Below are positions 31,079 to 41,037 of a DNA stretch of 64,000 nucleotides, piece by piece. Origin of the DNA: Thiocystis violacea (GTDB lineage: Bacteria; Pseudomonadota; Gammaproteobacteria; Chromatiales; Chromatiaceae); NCBI RefSeq assembly GCF_016583575.1, contig NZ_NRRG01000005.1, forward strand, positions 79,782-143,781, written 5' to 3'. The notes beneath the pieces were generated by a model. That model made no database searches. It saw only the letters and a list, made by a program, of their open reading frames with translations, and was not told the DNA's origin. The first letter of the stretch is position 1; each line of letters begins with the position of its first letter. Made by a program: the position numbers and the translations under genes.

Positions 31079-33466
31079 CTAAAAGAGCAGGGGCAGCACA
31101 TCCTCGTAACGCGAGGCGAAGTGGACCTTCAGCCCCTTGCGCACATGCTCCGGAACCTCCTCGAAATCGCCCCGGTTGTCCTCCGGCAGGATGATTTCCT
31201 TGAGGCCGGCGCGGCGCGCGGCGATGAGCTTCTCGCGGATGCCACCGACCGGGAAGACCTCGCCGGTGAGTGTGATCTCGCCGGTCATGGCGAGGCGGCG
31301 GATGGCTTGGTCGCGCGCGAGCGAGAGCAGGGCCGAGGTCATGGTGATACCGGCGGACGGACCGTCCTTGGGGGTGGCGCCGGCGGGCACATGGACGTGG
31401 ATGAAGGCCTTCTCGAAGAAATCGGGATCGGCGCCGAGCGCCTTGGCGTGGCTGACCAGATAGCCGTAGGCGATCTCGGCGGACTCCTTCATGACATCGC
31501 CAAGTTGGCCGGTCAACTTGAAGCCTCGCGTGAAGCTATGGGTGCGGGCGGCCTCGATCGATAGGGTCGCGCCGCCCATGGCGGTCCAGGCCAGCCCGGT
31601 GACGACGCCGGGGCCGGAGAGCTTGCGCTCGTCGCGGAAGACCGGGCTGCCGAGATAGGACTTGAGGTCCGGCTCCTCGATCCGGATCGGGGTCTCCGCC
31701 CCCTCCAGCATCCGCACCGCGATCTTGCGCACGATCTTGCCGAGCTGCTTCTCCAGCCGGCGCACCCCGGCGTCGCGCGCGTAGCCCTCGATGAGCGCGC
31801 GCAACGTCTTGCTGTCGAGCTTGACCGCCTTCTTGCCCAGTCCGGCCCGATCGATCTGGCGCGGCAGCAGATACTTCTTAGCGATCTGGAGTTTTTCCTC
31901 GGCGATGTAGCCGGAGAGCTTGATGACCTCCATGCGGTCGAGTAGGGGACCGGGAATACTGTCGAGCTGGTTGGCGGTGCAGACGAAGAGCACCTTGGAG
32001 AGATCGAAGCGCAGATCCAGATAGTGATCCAGGAATTCGCTGTTCTGTTCCGGGTCCAGCACCTCCAGCAGGGCCGAGGCCGGGTCGCCGTGGTAGGAGG
32101 CCCCGACCTTGTCGATCTCGTCGAGCAGGATCACAGGATTGGCGGTGCCGGCGTCCTTCATCGCCTGGAGGAACTTGCCCGGCATGGCGCCGATGTAGGT
32201 GCGGCGATGGCCCTTGATCTCGGCCTCGTCACGGATGCCGCCGACCGAGAAGCGGTAGAAGCGCCGCCCCAGGGCGTCGGCGATGGAGTGACCGATGGAG
32301 GTCTTGCCGACGCCTGGCGGGCCGACCAGTAGGATGATGGAGCCGGCGATCGCGCCCTTGTGGATGCCGACCGCGAGGAACTCCAGGATGCGCTCCTTGA
32401 CGTCCTCCAGCCCGTAATGGTCGCGGTCCAGGATACGGCGCGCGCGCTTGAGATCCAGGATGTCGCCCGAGTGCTGGCCCCAGGGCAGCAGGGTGATCCA
32501 GTCCAGATAGTTGCGGGTGACCGCGTACTCGGGCGAGCCGGTCTCCAGCATGCCCATCTTGTCCAGCTCTTCCTCGACCCGCTTGCCCGCCTGCTCGGTC
32601 AGGGTCAACTTCTCCAGGCGGGCGCGGAACTTGTCGATCTCGGCGGTGCGGTCGTCCTTGGCGATGCCCAGCTCCTTCTGGATCGCCTTGAGCTGCTCGC
32701 GCAGGAAGAACTCGCGCTGCTGCTTGTGCATCTTCTCCTCGACCGTGCGCCGGATCTTCTGCTGGGCGCGGGCGAGTTCGAGCTCGTTGTTGAGCAGAAC
32801 CAGTACCTTTTCCATGCGCGGCAGCAGCGGCAGGATCTCCAGCACCTCCTGCAACTGTTCCTTGGTCGAGGTGGTCAGGCTGGCGGCGAAGTCGGACAGA
32901 TGCGAGGGATCCTCGGGGCCAAAGCGGTCCAGGAACATCCGCAGCTCTTCCACGTAGAGCGGATTGAGCGGCAGCAATTCCTTGATGGTGTTGATGACCG
33001 CCATGGCATAAGCCTTGACGTCGCCGTTGGGCGGACCCTCGGGCTCGGGGAGATAGCCGACACGGGCGCGAAAGGGCGTCTCCGGATGGGTCCAGCCGTC
33101 GATGCGAAAGCGCTGGAGACATTCCACCAGGACTTGCAGGTGCCCATCCTGCTGATGGATGCGATGGACCCGGCAGGCGGTGCCGATGGGTCGGAAGTGC
33201 GCGACCGTCGCCTCTTCCGAGGTTTCGCTGTCCACCAGCACCACGCCCAGGATCTTGTGCTCGGTATCGGTTACCGCCTTCATGGTCGGTGCCCAATGTT
33301 CGGCGGTCATCATCAGGGGGACCGCCTGACCCGGAAAGAAGGGCCGCGAGGCGACGGGCAGGAGGTGGATTTCCGTGGGCAGCACGTCGTTGGCGCGCGC
33401 GAGTTGAATCGGCGCCGACTCATCGTCGTCGTCGCTGTCTTTCTCCACGATGTCTTCGTCCAGCAT
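31079..33466 (-). CDS. lon: ATP-dependent protease Lon
   Basis: 795 residues, typical LonA size. An N-terminal substrate-binding domain (LPVASRPFFPGQAVPL), a coiled coil around QREFFLREQLKAIQKELG, an AAA+ module with Walker A GPPGVGKTSIG and Walker B NPVILLDEIDK, and a C-terminal protease domain with catalytic Ser in KDGPSAGITM and Lys about 43 residues later are all present. It degrades damaged and regulatory proteins. It is convergent with serB across 34 bp and lies downstream of rsmA on the same strand. Confidence 0.97.
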   Translation of the reverse strand: MLDEDIVEKDSDDDDESAPIQLARANDVLPTEIHLLPVASRPFFPGQAVPLMMTAEHWAPTMKAVTDTEHKILGVVLVDSETSEEATVAHFRPIGTACRVHRIHQQDGHLQVLVECLQRFRIDGWTHPETPFRARVGYLPEPEGPPNGDVKAYAMAVINTIKELLPLNPLYVEELRMFLDRFGPEDPSHLSDFAASLTTSTKEQLQEVLEILPLLPRMEKVLVLLNNELELARAQQKIRRTVEEKMHKQQREFFLREQLKAIQKELGIAKDDRTAEIDKFRARLEKLTLTEQAGKRVEEELDKMGMLETGSPEYAVTRNYLDWITLLPWGQHSGDILDLKRARRILDRDHYGLEDVKERILEFLAVGIHKGAIAGSIILLVGPPGVGKTSIGHSIADALGRRFYRFSVGGIRDEAEIKGHRRTYIGAMPGKFLQAMKDAGTANPVILLDEIDKVGASYHGDPASALLEVLDPEQNSEFLDHYLDLRFDLSKVLFVCTANQLDSIPGPLLDRMEVIKLSGYIAEEKLQIAKKYLLPRQIDRAGLGKKAVKLDSKTLRALIEGYARDAGVRRLEKQLGKIVRKIAVRMLEGAETPIRIEEPDLKSYLGSPVFRDERKLSGPGVVTGLAWTAMGGATLSIEAARTHSFTRGFKLTGQLGDVMKESAEIAYGYLVSHAKALGADPDFFEKAFIHVHVPAGATPKDGPSAGITMTSALLSLARDQAIRRLAMTGEITLTGEVFPVGGIREKLIAARRAGLKEIILPEDNRGDFEEVPEHVRKGLKVHFASRYEDVLPLLF

Positions 33467-33512
33467 GCCGTTAGCCTCCCCCTCGGAATACCCTGATCAA
33501 AAGCGGTCTATT

Positions 33513-34307
33513 TCAGTCCCCTGTCACGGATTTGCAAGCCAGGTTCGCCAGTCGCGCGTAACTGGCGACATCCAGGTTCTCCGCCCTCAGGATCGGGTCG
33601 ATGCCGGCCTCCCGAAGCTGCTCGGGCTCGATCAGTCCGGACAGGCTGTTGCGCAGGGTCTTGCGCCTTTGCCCGAAGGCCGCCTTGACGATGCGGGCGT
33701 GTAGGTCGGGATCCTCTATCGGATGAAGCGGCGGGCGCAGCGGGCGCAATCGCAGAAAGGCGGACTCGACCTTGGGGGCCGGGGTGAAGGCCCCCGGACC
33801 GATGCGGAACAGACAGCTCGCCTCGCATCGACTCTGGACCATGACCGAGAGTCGACCGTAGGTCTTGTCGCCTGGGTCGGCCGCGATCCGGTCCACCACC
33901 TCCTTCTGGAGCATGAGGTGCAGGTCGTGGAGACAATCGAGCTGTTCGAGAAAACGGAAGAGCAATGGGGTCGAGATGTTGTAGGGCAGGTTGCCGACCA
34001 GTCGCAGCCGTTCGTCCCCGCCGGTCAGGGCGCACAGATCGAAATTCAGCGCGTCGGCGTTGTGGATGCGCAGGTCGCCATGGGCGGCCAGTCGCCGACG
34101 CAGTGGCTCGATCAGGTCGCGATCCAGCTCCACGACATCGAGCGTCCCGGCAGCGCTCAACAGACCCTGGGTGATGGCGCCCTGGCCGGGGCCGATCTCC
34201 ACCAGCCGCTCGCCCGGTCGGGCACCGATGGCACCGTGGATACGCTGGATGACCAAGGGGTCATGCAGGAAGTTTTGGCCAAAACGTTTGCGTGCTTGAT
34301 GTTCCAT
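33513..34307 (-). CDS. rsmA: 16S rRNA dimethyladenosine transferase RsmA (KsgA)
   Basis: 264 residues. RKRFGQNFLHDPLV at the start, SAM motif LVEIGPGQGAITQGL and the catalytic NLPYNIST are the RsmA signature. It dimethylates two adjacent adenosines in helix 45 of 16S rRNA during 30S maturation. The order rsmA then lon is on one strand with 46 bp between them. In E. coli rsmA lies with pdxA/surA, so the context differs here. Confidence 0.96.
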   Translation of the reverse strand: MEHQARKRFGQNFLHDPLVIQRIHGAIGARPGERLVEIGPGQGAITQGLLSAAGTLDVVELDRDLIEPLRRRLAAHGDLRIHNADALNFDLCALTGGDERLRLVGNLPYNISTPLLFRFLEQLDCLHDLHLMLQKEVVDRIAADPGDKTYGRLSVMVQSRCEASCLFRIGPGAFTPAPKVESAFLRLRPLRPPLHPIEDPDLHARIVKAAFGQRRKTLRNSLSGLIEPEQLREAGIDPILRAENLDVASYARLANLACKSVTGD

Positions 34308-34363
34308 CCCGCTAGGGTACTCTCGCGCGTCGTCGAGCGGGTAGCGTTCGACGGACGGCCGTC

Positions 34364-34609
34364 TCAGTCCCGCTCCTCGCTCTGGAGCACCAGGGCGTTG
34401 CGGATGATCCGATGTCGGGTCTCGTTGTTGGTGGCGCTGGAGAGCCGACGGTCGGCGATCATGGCGTCGATCGCGCGCTCGGCCTCGAACCAGTCGGCGT
34501 TCGCATCTCCTGGCGCGAAGCCGCGATGTTCGGCGAGGTAGTAGGCGGCGATCGCGATCATCTCGTGACGCTGGGGGGCGGTCGGTCGGTCGGCGGTCTG
34601 GGACTTCAT
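34364..34609 (-). CDS. DUF2934 protein
   Basis: 81 residues from the ATG at 34609. The core IAIAAYYLAEHRGFAPGDAN followed by DWFEAERAIDAMI is the DUF2934 signature (AYxxAExRGFxPGxxxxDWxxAE). Function unknown; members are small soluble proteins common in GC-rich proteobacteria. It lies 56 bp upstream of rsmA on the same strand. Confidence 0.8.
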   Translation of the reverse strand: MKSQTADRPTAPQRHEMIAIAAYYLAEHRGFAPGDANADWFEAERAIDAMIADRRLSSATNNETRHRIIRNALVLQSEERD

Positions 34610-34836
34610 GGCGGCTGGGATTCGCACCGATCGGCGGAGGTTGAAACCGGATTGGTCGGGCGGATTATGTCACGGCGCGTCCGGGGCCTTACAATAGGCG
34701 ACCTGATTTCGGTCGATCCATGGCCCCGACCTGGCCGTTCGCTTGAGCCCGACTCGCCCTGCGGCCTCTGTCCTGTCGGTCTGCCCCGATCTATTCATCC
34801 CCATTCTTCAACGCCTGCTCCAAGAGGAAATCCCGC

Positions 34837-35388
34837 ATGTCATCACCGGCGCCGTCTTTCTTTCGACGGGTGTTCATCGCCTTTGGCAGCTTTCGACGTG
34901 TCCTGAAGGATCCCGATTTCGCGCGCTCGGTCGCCGCGCTGGCGCGGGCGACTCCAGTGCATCCGGCGGCCTGGCCGGCGGCGCCCGCCTCCGTTCCCCT
35001 GGCCGAGGCGGCGCCCGACGCGGCTCTGCTGCTGCTCGGGCTGCTGCAGAAGGAGGGGCGTCTGGTGGACTTCCTGCACGAGGATATCCAGGGCTACTCG
35101 GATCAGGAGGTCGGCAGCGCCGCGCGGGTCGTGCATCAGGGTTGCCGGAAGGTGATCCAGGACTATCTGAGCATCGTCCCGGTCCGCGAGGAGCCCGAGG
35201 GTAGCCGCGTGACCCTGCAACCCGGATTCGACGCCGCCTCCGTGCGCCCCACCGGCCAGGTCGTCGGGGATCCGCCCTTCTCCGGCGCGCTCATGCATCG
35301 CGGCTGGCGCGTGGTCGAAACCCGGCTGCCCCGGATCGCCGGCGGCCATGATCTCCGGATTCTCGCACCGGCGGAGGTGGAGCTGTGA
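34837..35388 (+). CDS. DUF2760 protein
   Basis: 183 residues. LLGLLQKEGRLVDFLHEDIQGYSDQ and QGCRKVIQDYLSIVP followed by GFDAASVRPTG and LMHRGWRV are characteristic of DUF2760. Genes of this family almost always precede a divergent Hsp70, as here, and the stop overlaps the Hsp70 GTG (GTGA). A role as substrate adaptor or co-chaperone of that Hsp70 is a guess from the linkage. Confidence 0.88.
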   Translation: MSSPAPSFFRRVFIAFGSFRRVLKDPDFARSVAALARATPVHPAAWPAAPASVPLAEAAPDAALLLLGLLQKEGRLVDFLHEDIQGYSDQEVGSAARVVHQGCRKVIQDYLSIVPVREEPEGSRVTLQPGFDAASVRPTGQVVGDPPFSGALMHRGWRVVETRLPRIAGGHDLRILAPAEVEL

Positions 35389-37223
35389 GCGGGTCGCGTT
35401 ACGCCATCGGGATCGATCTCGGGACCACTCACTGTGCCCTCTCCTGCGTGGATTCGGAGAAGAGCGAGGGCGAGGACATCGTTCAGGAGATGCTCGCCAT
35501 CCCTCAGCTCGTCTCGCCCGGCGCGGTGGAATCCCGGACCCTGCTGCCCTCCTTTCTCTATCTGCCGCACGAGGAGGAATTCCGCTCCGGCGATCTGGGC
35601 CTGCCCTGGCAGGGCGACCCGAGCCGGGTGGTCGGCGAGTTGGCCCGCGCTCAGGGTGCCACCACACCGATCCGGCTGGTCTCCAGCGCCAAGAGCTGGC
35701 TCTGCCACCCGGACGTCGACCGCAAGGCGCCCATCCTGCCGGCCGGGGCGCCTGACGAAATCCCCCAGGTTTCGCCCTTCGAGGCGACCATTCATTACCT
35801 GGCCCATCTGCGCAATGCCTGGAACGGTCTGCGGCCTTACGAACCGTTCGAGCGCCAGGAGATCACGGTCACGGTGCCGGCCTCCTTCGATCCGGCGGCG
35901 CGCGAGCTGACCGCCGAGGCGGCCAAGGCGATCGGCATCCAGCATCTGGTCCTCCTGGAGGAGCCCCAGGCGGCGCTCTACAGTTGGGTCAACGACAGCC
36001 GGGGCGAGTGGCGCGATCAGGTGAGTCTGGGCGATGTCATCCTGGTGGTGGACGTCGGCGGCGGCACCACGGATCTCTCGCTGATCGCCGTCACGGAGAA
36101 CGATGGCGCGCTTGAACTCAACCGGGTCGCGGTTGGCGAGCACATCCTGCTCGGCGGCGACAACATGGATCTGGCGCTGGCCTACATCCTCAGAAACAAG
36201 CTCGCTCAGACCGGGGTCGAGCTGGATCGCTGGCAGTTGCAGGCCCTGACCCATGGCTGTCGTCAGGCCAAGGAGGCGCTGCTCGCCGATCCCGACCTGG
36301 AGCGCGTGCCCGTGGTGGTGCCGAGCCGTGGCTCGCGTCTGATCGGCGGCAGCATCCGTACCGAGCTGACCCGCGAGGAGGTCCAGACCAGCCTGATCGA
36401 GGGCTTCTTCCCGGCGGTCGCCTCCAGCAGCCGGCCGGCCAGCCGCGCGCGCGGGGCCTTGACCAAGGTCGGTCTGCCCTATGCGCAGGATCCGGCGGTC
36501 ACCCGCCATCTGGCCGCCTTCCTGGGACGCCAGACGGGCGCGACCCAGGAACTGGCCGGATTCGTCGAACAGCATCCGGACGCCAGCTTCCTGCGCCCGA
36601 CCGCCGTCCTCTTCAATGGCGGCGTCTTCAAGGCCAGGCTCCTGCGCGAGCGGGTGCTGGAGGTTCTCAATCAGTGGCTGGAGGCCGATCGGGCGCCGCC
36701 CGCGCGTCTGCTGGAGGCGCGCGATCTGGATCTGGCGGTCGCTCGCGGCGCCGCCTTTTACGCCCATGTGCGTCGTCATGGCGGCGTGCGGATCCGTGGC
36801 GGCACCTCGCACACCTACTATGTCGGCGTGGAGAGCGCCATGCCCGCCGTGCCGGGGATGGAGCCGGAGCTTCAGGCGCTCTGTCTGGTGCCCTTCGGTC
36901 TGGAGGAAGGCTCGGAGCCGGTCGCGCCGCCTCAGGAGTTCGGGCTGGTGGTGGGCGAGCCGGTGCGTTTCCACTTCTTCAGCTCCAGCGTACGCCGCGA
37001 GGACCAGGTCGGCGATCTGCTCGACGAATGGCGCGACGACGAGCTCGCCGAGCTCGACGAGATCCAGACCATCCTGACCGCCGAGGACCGCAAGAAGGGC
37101 GAGGTGGTCGCGGTGCGCTTGCAGGCGGTCGTGACCGAGGTCGGCACCCTGGAGCTGAGCGCCTTCCCGGTGGACGGGGGGGACGAACGCTGGAATGTCG
37201 CCTTCAACACGCGCGGTCACTGA
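35385..37223 (+). CDS. divergent Hsp70 (DnaK-like) protein
   Basis: 612 residues from a GTG that overlaps the DUF2760 stop. The ATPase domain carries phosphate loop 1 IGIDLGTTHCALS, phosphate loop 2 VVDVGGGTTDLSLIAV and LFNGGVFKARLLR in the adenosine region. The C-terminal 180 residues differ from DnaK: the usual beta-sandwich and lid are replaced by GTSHTYYVGVESA and a segment ending in VAFNTRGH. In many genomes a second Hsp70 gene follows; there is none here. Clients are unknown. Confidence 0.9.
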   Translation: MSGSRYAIGIDLGTTHCALSCVDSEKSEGEDIVQEMLAIPQLVSPGAVESRTLLPSFLYLPHEEEFRSGDLGLPWQGDPSRVVGELARAQGATTPIRLVSSAKSWLCHPDVDRKAPILPAGAPDEIPQVSPFEATIHYLAHLRNAWNGLRPYEPFERQEITVTVPASFDPAARELTAEAAKAIGIQHLVLLEEPQAALYSWVNDSRGEWRDQVSLGDVILVVDVGGGTTDLSLIAVTENDGALELNRVAVGEHILLGGDNMDLALAYILRNKLAQTGVELDRWQLQALTHGCRQAKEALLADPDLERVPVVVPSRGSRLIGGSIRTELTREEVQTSLIEGFFPAVASSSRPASRARGALTKVGLPYAQDPAVTRHLAAFLGRQTGATQELAGFVEQHPDASFLRPTAVLFNGGVFKARLLRERVLEVLNQWLEADRAPPARLLEARDLDLAVARGAAFYAHVRRHGGVRIRGGTSHTYYVGVESAMPAVPGMEPELQALCLVPFGLEEGSEPVAPPQEFGLVVGEPVRFHFFSSSVRREDQVGDLLDEWRDDELAELDEIQTILTAEDRKKGEVVAVRLQAVVTEVGTLELSAFPVDGGDERWNVAFNTRGH

Positions 37224-37372
37224 TCCCGAGACCGGGCTTGGCCACTCGGGCGCCAGGGTGGATGCGCGCGGACGGACCCACAAGCGCGCGACCCTGACCG
37301 CCCTTCGTGGCAGAATGACTCGATCCGAATCCTGCCTTTACACGACCCGATAACGCTGTAGGAACCGAGCGA

Positions 37373-39460
37373 ATGGCGAAGAAGCCGACTGGCCCCAAAC
37401 AGGATAAGACTCCGCGCAAGGGCGCGCCGAAGGACGCGGTTCCCGAGGCCGCGCGCGCGCCGGAGTCCTCCCCACCGCCAACCACAGTCACGGCGCCCAC
37501 CGATCGAACCAAGGGGACGGATCCCGGCAAGACCATGACTCCGGTCATCAAGAAAACGGCGGCCCGCAAGACATCCACGGCGTCCGACGCCATGGATTCG
37601 ACGCGCGCGGTCCCCGAGACGGTCGCGGCGACGGCTGGGGCCATCGTGCCCAGGACGCCGGTCGTCGAGCCGATTCCGGTCGAGCCGGAGCTGTCCGCGA
37701 GTCTGGCGCCGGTCGAGAAGCCCATCGTCTCGTCCGGCCTGTCGGCGTCCACTGCGATTCCGGAGACGCCCGCGCGCGCACTGGAGCCTTCCAGCCAGTC
37801 GTTGGGGACGCCGCCCATTTCGAACGTCTTCGTCGAGCCCGAGACGGTGGCGACGCCGATCCCGGAGGTCGTGTCGGCGGTGCCCGAAACCGTGCCGGAA
37901 CCCGCGCCCGAGCCCGTTCCGGAGCCTTTACCCGAACCCTATTGGGAGCCGCCGCCTCCGCCGCCGCCGGCCCCCTCGCGCCCGAGCCTCTTCATCGTCC
38001 ACATCACGCCCGAGCTGGCGGCGGTGGCCAAGGTCGGCGGTCTGGCCGACGTGGTCTTCGGCCTGACACGTGAGCTGGCGATTCGCGGCAACCATGTCGA
38101 GATCATCCTGCCCAAGTACGCCTCGATGCGTTACGACCAGATCTTCGACCTGCAGGAGGTCTACAAGGATCTCTGGGTTCCCTGGTTCGACGGGGCCATT
38201 CACTGCACCGTCTTCTTCGGGTTCGTGCATAACCGCAAGTGCTTCTTCATCGAGCCGCACTCGCCGGACAATTTCTTCAATCGCCACGGCATCTACGGCT
38301 TCCGTGACGACGTTTTGCGTTACGCCTTCTTCTCGCGCGCCGCGATTGAGTTCCTCTGGAAGTCCGGCAAGCATCCGGACGTGATCCACTGTCACGACTG
38401 GCAGACCGCCCTGGTGCCGGTGTTTCTCTACGAGATCTATCAGTCGCTCGGGATGACGCATCCCAGGGCCTGTCTGACCATTCACAACTTCGCCCATCAG
38501 GGCGTCACCGGCCCGGAGTTGCTCAAGGCCACCGGCCTGCACCGCCCGGAGTATTTCCTCGGCCCCACCCGGCTGGGCGACAACCGTTACCCCAACGCGG
38601 TCAACCTGCTCAAGGGCGGTATCGTCTACTCCAATTTCGTCACCACCGTCTCGCCGCGCTATGCCTTCGAGACCAAGGATCAGGGCCAGGGCTTCGGTCT
38701 GGAGCCGACCCTGCATACCCATCACATCAAGTACGGCGGGGTGGTCAACGGCATCGACTACGACATCTGGAACCCGGAGGTCGACCACCAGATCCCGGTT
38801 CAGTACGGGATCGACAGCCTCGATCGCAAGTACGAGAACAAGCGCGCCCTGCGTCAGCGTCTCATGCTGGCCGACAACGAAAAGGCGATCGTCGCCTTCA
38901 TCGGCCGGCTGGACCCGCAAAAGGGACTGGATCTGGTGCGTCACGCCATCTTCCACACCCTGGAGCGCGGCGCCCAGTTCGTGCTGCTGGGGTCGAGTCC
39001 GGACGATCGCATCAACGCCGATTTCTGGGGCCTCAAGCAGATGCTCAACGACAGCCCCGACTGTCATCTTGAGATCGGCTTCGACGAGGATCTCTCGCAT
39101 CTCATCTATGCCGGGGCGGACATGATGCTGGTGCCGAGCCGCTTCGAGCCCTGCGGTCTGACCCAGCTCATCGCGCTGCGTTACGGCACCATCCCGGTGG
39201 TGCGCGCCGTGGGCGGACTGGCGGATACCGTGTTTGATAAGGATCATTCCTCCCGTCCACTGGGAGAACGCAACGGCTACGTCTTCAACAACTACGACAA
39301 CGCCGGTCTGGAGTCCGCGCTCGGGCGCGCGATCGACTGCTACGACCGCTTCCCCGAGCATTTCCGCGAGCTGATGAAGAACGCCATGCGGTTCGATTAT
39401 TCCTGGAACCAGCCTGGTCAGGACTACCTGAATATCTACGACTACATTCGGAATGCCTGA
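37373..39460 (+). CDS. glgA: glycogen synthase (GT5) with a long low-complexity N-terminus
   Basis: 695 residues against about 480 for usual GlgA. The first 200 or so are Lys/Pro/Glu/Thr-rich and likely disordered, ending in PEPAPEPVPEPLPEPYW and a run of prolines. The catalytic part begins at FIVHITPELAAVAKVGGLAD, where KVGGL is the ADP-glucose loop; HCHDWQTALVP, NGIDYDIWNPE, IGRLDPQKGLD and RFEPCGLTQ follow. It extends alpha-1,4-glucan from ADP-glucose. The GH13 gene overlaps its end, so the two form a glycogen operon. The extension could tether the enzyme to granules or partners; this is inference. Confidence 0.92.
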   Translation: MAKKPTGPKQDKTPRKGAPKDAVPEAARAPESSPPPTTVTAPTDRTKGTDPGKTMTPVIKKTAARKTSTASDAMDSTRAVPETVAATAGAIVPRTPVVEPIPVEPELSASLAPVEKPIVSSGLSASTAIPETPARALEPSSQSLGTPPISNVFVEPETVATPIPEVVSAVPETVPEPAPEPVPEPLPEPYWEPPPPPPPAPSRPSLFIVHITPELAAVAKVGGLADVVFGLTRELAIRGNHVEIILPKYASMRYDQIFDLQEVYKDLWVPWFDGAIHCTVFFGFVHNRKCFFIEPHSPDNFFNRHGIYGFRDDVLRYAFFSRAAIEFLWKSGKHPDVIHCHDWQTALVPVFLYEIYQSLGMTHPRACLTIHNFAHQGVTGPELLKATGLHRPEYFLGPTRLGDNRYPNAVNLLKGGIVYSNFVTTVSPRYAFETKDQGQGFGLEPTLHTHHIKYGGVVNGIDYDIWNPEVDHQIPVQYGIDSLDRKYENKRALRQRLMLADNEKAIVAFIGRLDPQKGLDLVRHAIFHTLERGAQFVLLGSSPDDRINADFWGLKQMLNDSPDCHLEIGFDEDLSHLIYAGADMMLVPSRFEPCGLTQLIALRYGTIPVVRAVGGLADTVFDKDHSSRPLGERNGYVFNNYDNAGLESALGRAIDCYDRFPEHFRELMKNAMRFDYSWNQPGQDYLNIYDYIRNA

Positions 39461-40736
39461 CCCGACGATGAAAATCTACAACCTCTTTCCGCGGCTCGCC
39501 GGTCAACTGGATGCCTGGGGACCGCATCTGGAGCGCGCCGCGCGCATGGGCTTCGACTGGCTGTTCGTCAATCCGATCCAGAAGACCGGGCGCTCCGGCA
39601 GTCTCTACTCCATCGCCGACTATTTCGCCATCAACGCGGATTTCTTGAACCCCGACTCGCCCCTGTCGGGAGACGACCAGGTGCGCGCCATGATCGCCGA
39701 GGCCAATCGGCTGGGGCTGTCGGCCATGATCGATCTGGTCATCAATCACTGCGCCGTCGACTCCCGGCTCGTCAAGGAGCACCCCGAGTGGTTCGTGCGC
39801 GAGGGCGGCAAGATCGCCAACCCCTTTTGTCTGGAGGCGGACGGGCGCAAGGTAGTCTGGTATGACCTGGCGCAGTTCGATCATGTCCATTCCTCGGATC
39901 GCAAGGGACTGGAAGACTTTCTCCACTCGGTCATCGAGCATATGGCCGATCTGGGCTTTCGCGGCTTCCGCTGCGATGCCGCCTACCAGCTCCCCAATGA
40001 TCTCTGGAAACGTCTGATCTCACGCGCCCGCAAGGCGCGTCCGGACGTCGTCTTCGTCGCCGAAACCCTCGGCTGCTCGCCCGAGCAGACCCGCGCGACC
40101 GCCGGCGCCGGTTTCGACGCCATTTTCAACAGCTCCAAGTGGTGGGATTTCGATGGGGCCTGGCTGCTCGATCAATACAATCTGACGCGGGACATCGCCC
40201 CGTCGATCAGCTTTCCCGAGAGCCATGACACTGAACGACTCTTCTGCGAGTCCGGCAACAATCCGCGCGCCATGAAACAGCGCTATCTCTTCTCCGCGCT
40301 CTTCTCCTCCGGCGTCATGATCCCGATCGGTTTCGAATACGGCTTCCGCAGCCGTCTCGACGTGGTCAACACCCGGCCGGACCAATGGGAGGGGGTCAAT
40401 CTCGACCTCACCCACGAGATCGCCCAGATCAACCGCATCAAGGATACCTATCCGGTCTTTCAAAGCGAGGGGCCGATCGAGCGGCTCGATTGCTCCAACC
40501 CATCGGTGCTGCTCCTGCACAAGTCGCACCCCAAGGGAACTGGCGAGGCGCTGCTCGCGCTGAACAAGGATCCCTGGAACCGTCAGTATCTGCGCATCGA
40601 GGACATCTATCGCCACGTCCGCTCGACCGGCCCCCTGCGCGATGTGTCGCTCGACTGGCCGATGGACTTCCTGCCGACGCCCTTCGAATTCGATCTGGCC
40701 CCCGGAATGACGCGGATTCTGGTCTCGTCCGCCTGA
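39453..40736 (+). CDS. GH13 (alpha-amylase family) glucan-active enzyme
   Basis: 427 residues from the ATG at 39453, which overlaps the glgA stop; the ATG at 39468 (MKIYNLFPRLAG) is an equally good start. The TIM-barrel motifs are present: MIDLVINHCAVDS (region I), GFRCDAAYQLP with the nucleophile Asp (II), VFVAETLG with the acid/base Glu (III) and SFPESHDTERLF (IV). The short size and lack of starch-binding modules suggest an intracellular glucan hydrolase or transferase, perhaps of the maltosyltransferase-related subfamily. The precise reaction is not certain. Confidence 0.85.
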   Translation: MPDPTMKIYNLFPRLAGQLDAWGPHLERAARMGFDWLFVNPIQKTGRSGSLYSIADYFAINADFLNPDSPLSGDDQVRAMIAEANRLGLSAMIDLVINHCAVDSRLVKEHPEWFVREGGKIANPFCLEADGRKVVWYDLAQFDHVHSSDRKGLEDFLHSVIEHMADLGFRGFRCDAAYQLPNDLWKRLISRARKARPDVVFVAETLGCSPEQTRATAGAGFDAIFNSSKWWDFDGAWLLDQYNLTRDIAPSISFPESHDTERLFCESGNNPRAMKQRYLFSALFSSGVMIPIGFEYGFRSRLDVVNTRPDQWEGVNLDLTHEIAQINRIKDTYPVFQSEGPIERLDCSNPSVLLLHKSHPKGTGEALLALNKDPWNRQYLRIEDIYRHVRSTGPLRDVSLDWPMDFLPTPFEFDLAPGMTRILVSSA

Positions 40737-41037
40737 GCGACCCGGTTGGATCGGGGGCCTGGAGACCGACAGGGATTCTGTGAACCCAGTGCCACGTCCC
40801 CTCCGACCGCTCCTATCCCCAACCGCGATTCTGTCGCTGCTCGCGGTTCTCTTCCCTCACCACCTATCAGTTCGCGCGCCCTGAGGAAAATCGGGCTGAT
40901 TCGGGGAAGTATGGCATCGATAGATCAGTCGCTTAAAAGCTCTAAACCAGTCCCGCCAACTGTGTATTTCGTAACTGATCGGTGATGAGCAACAGAACGG
41001 GAGGAGGACTCAAAAACCTGAAAACCAGGTAGCATGA

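Noticed and set aside
32360..33496. 378-residue plus-strand frame over lon
   Set aside because: Leu/Gln-rich complement of lon without any recognisable domain.
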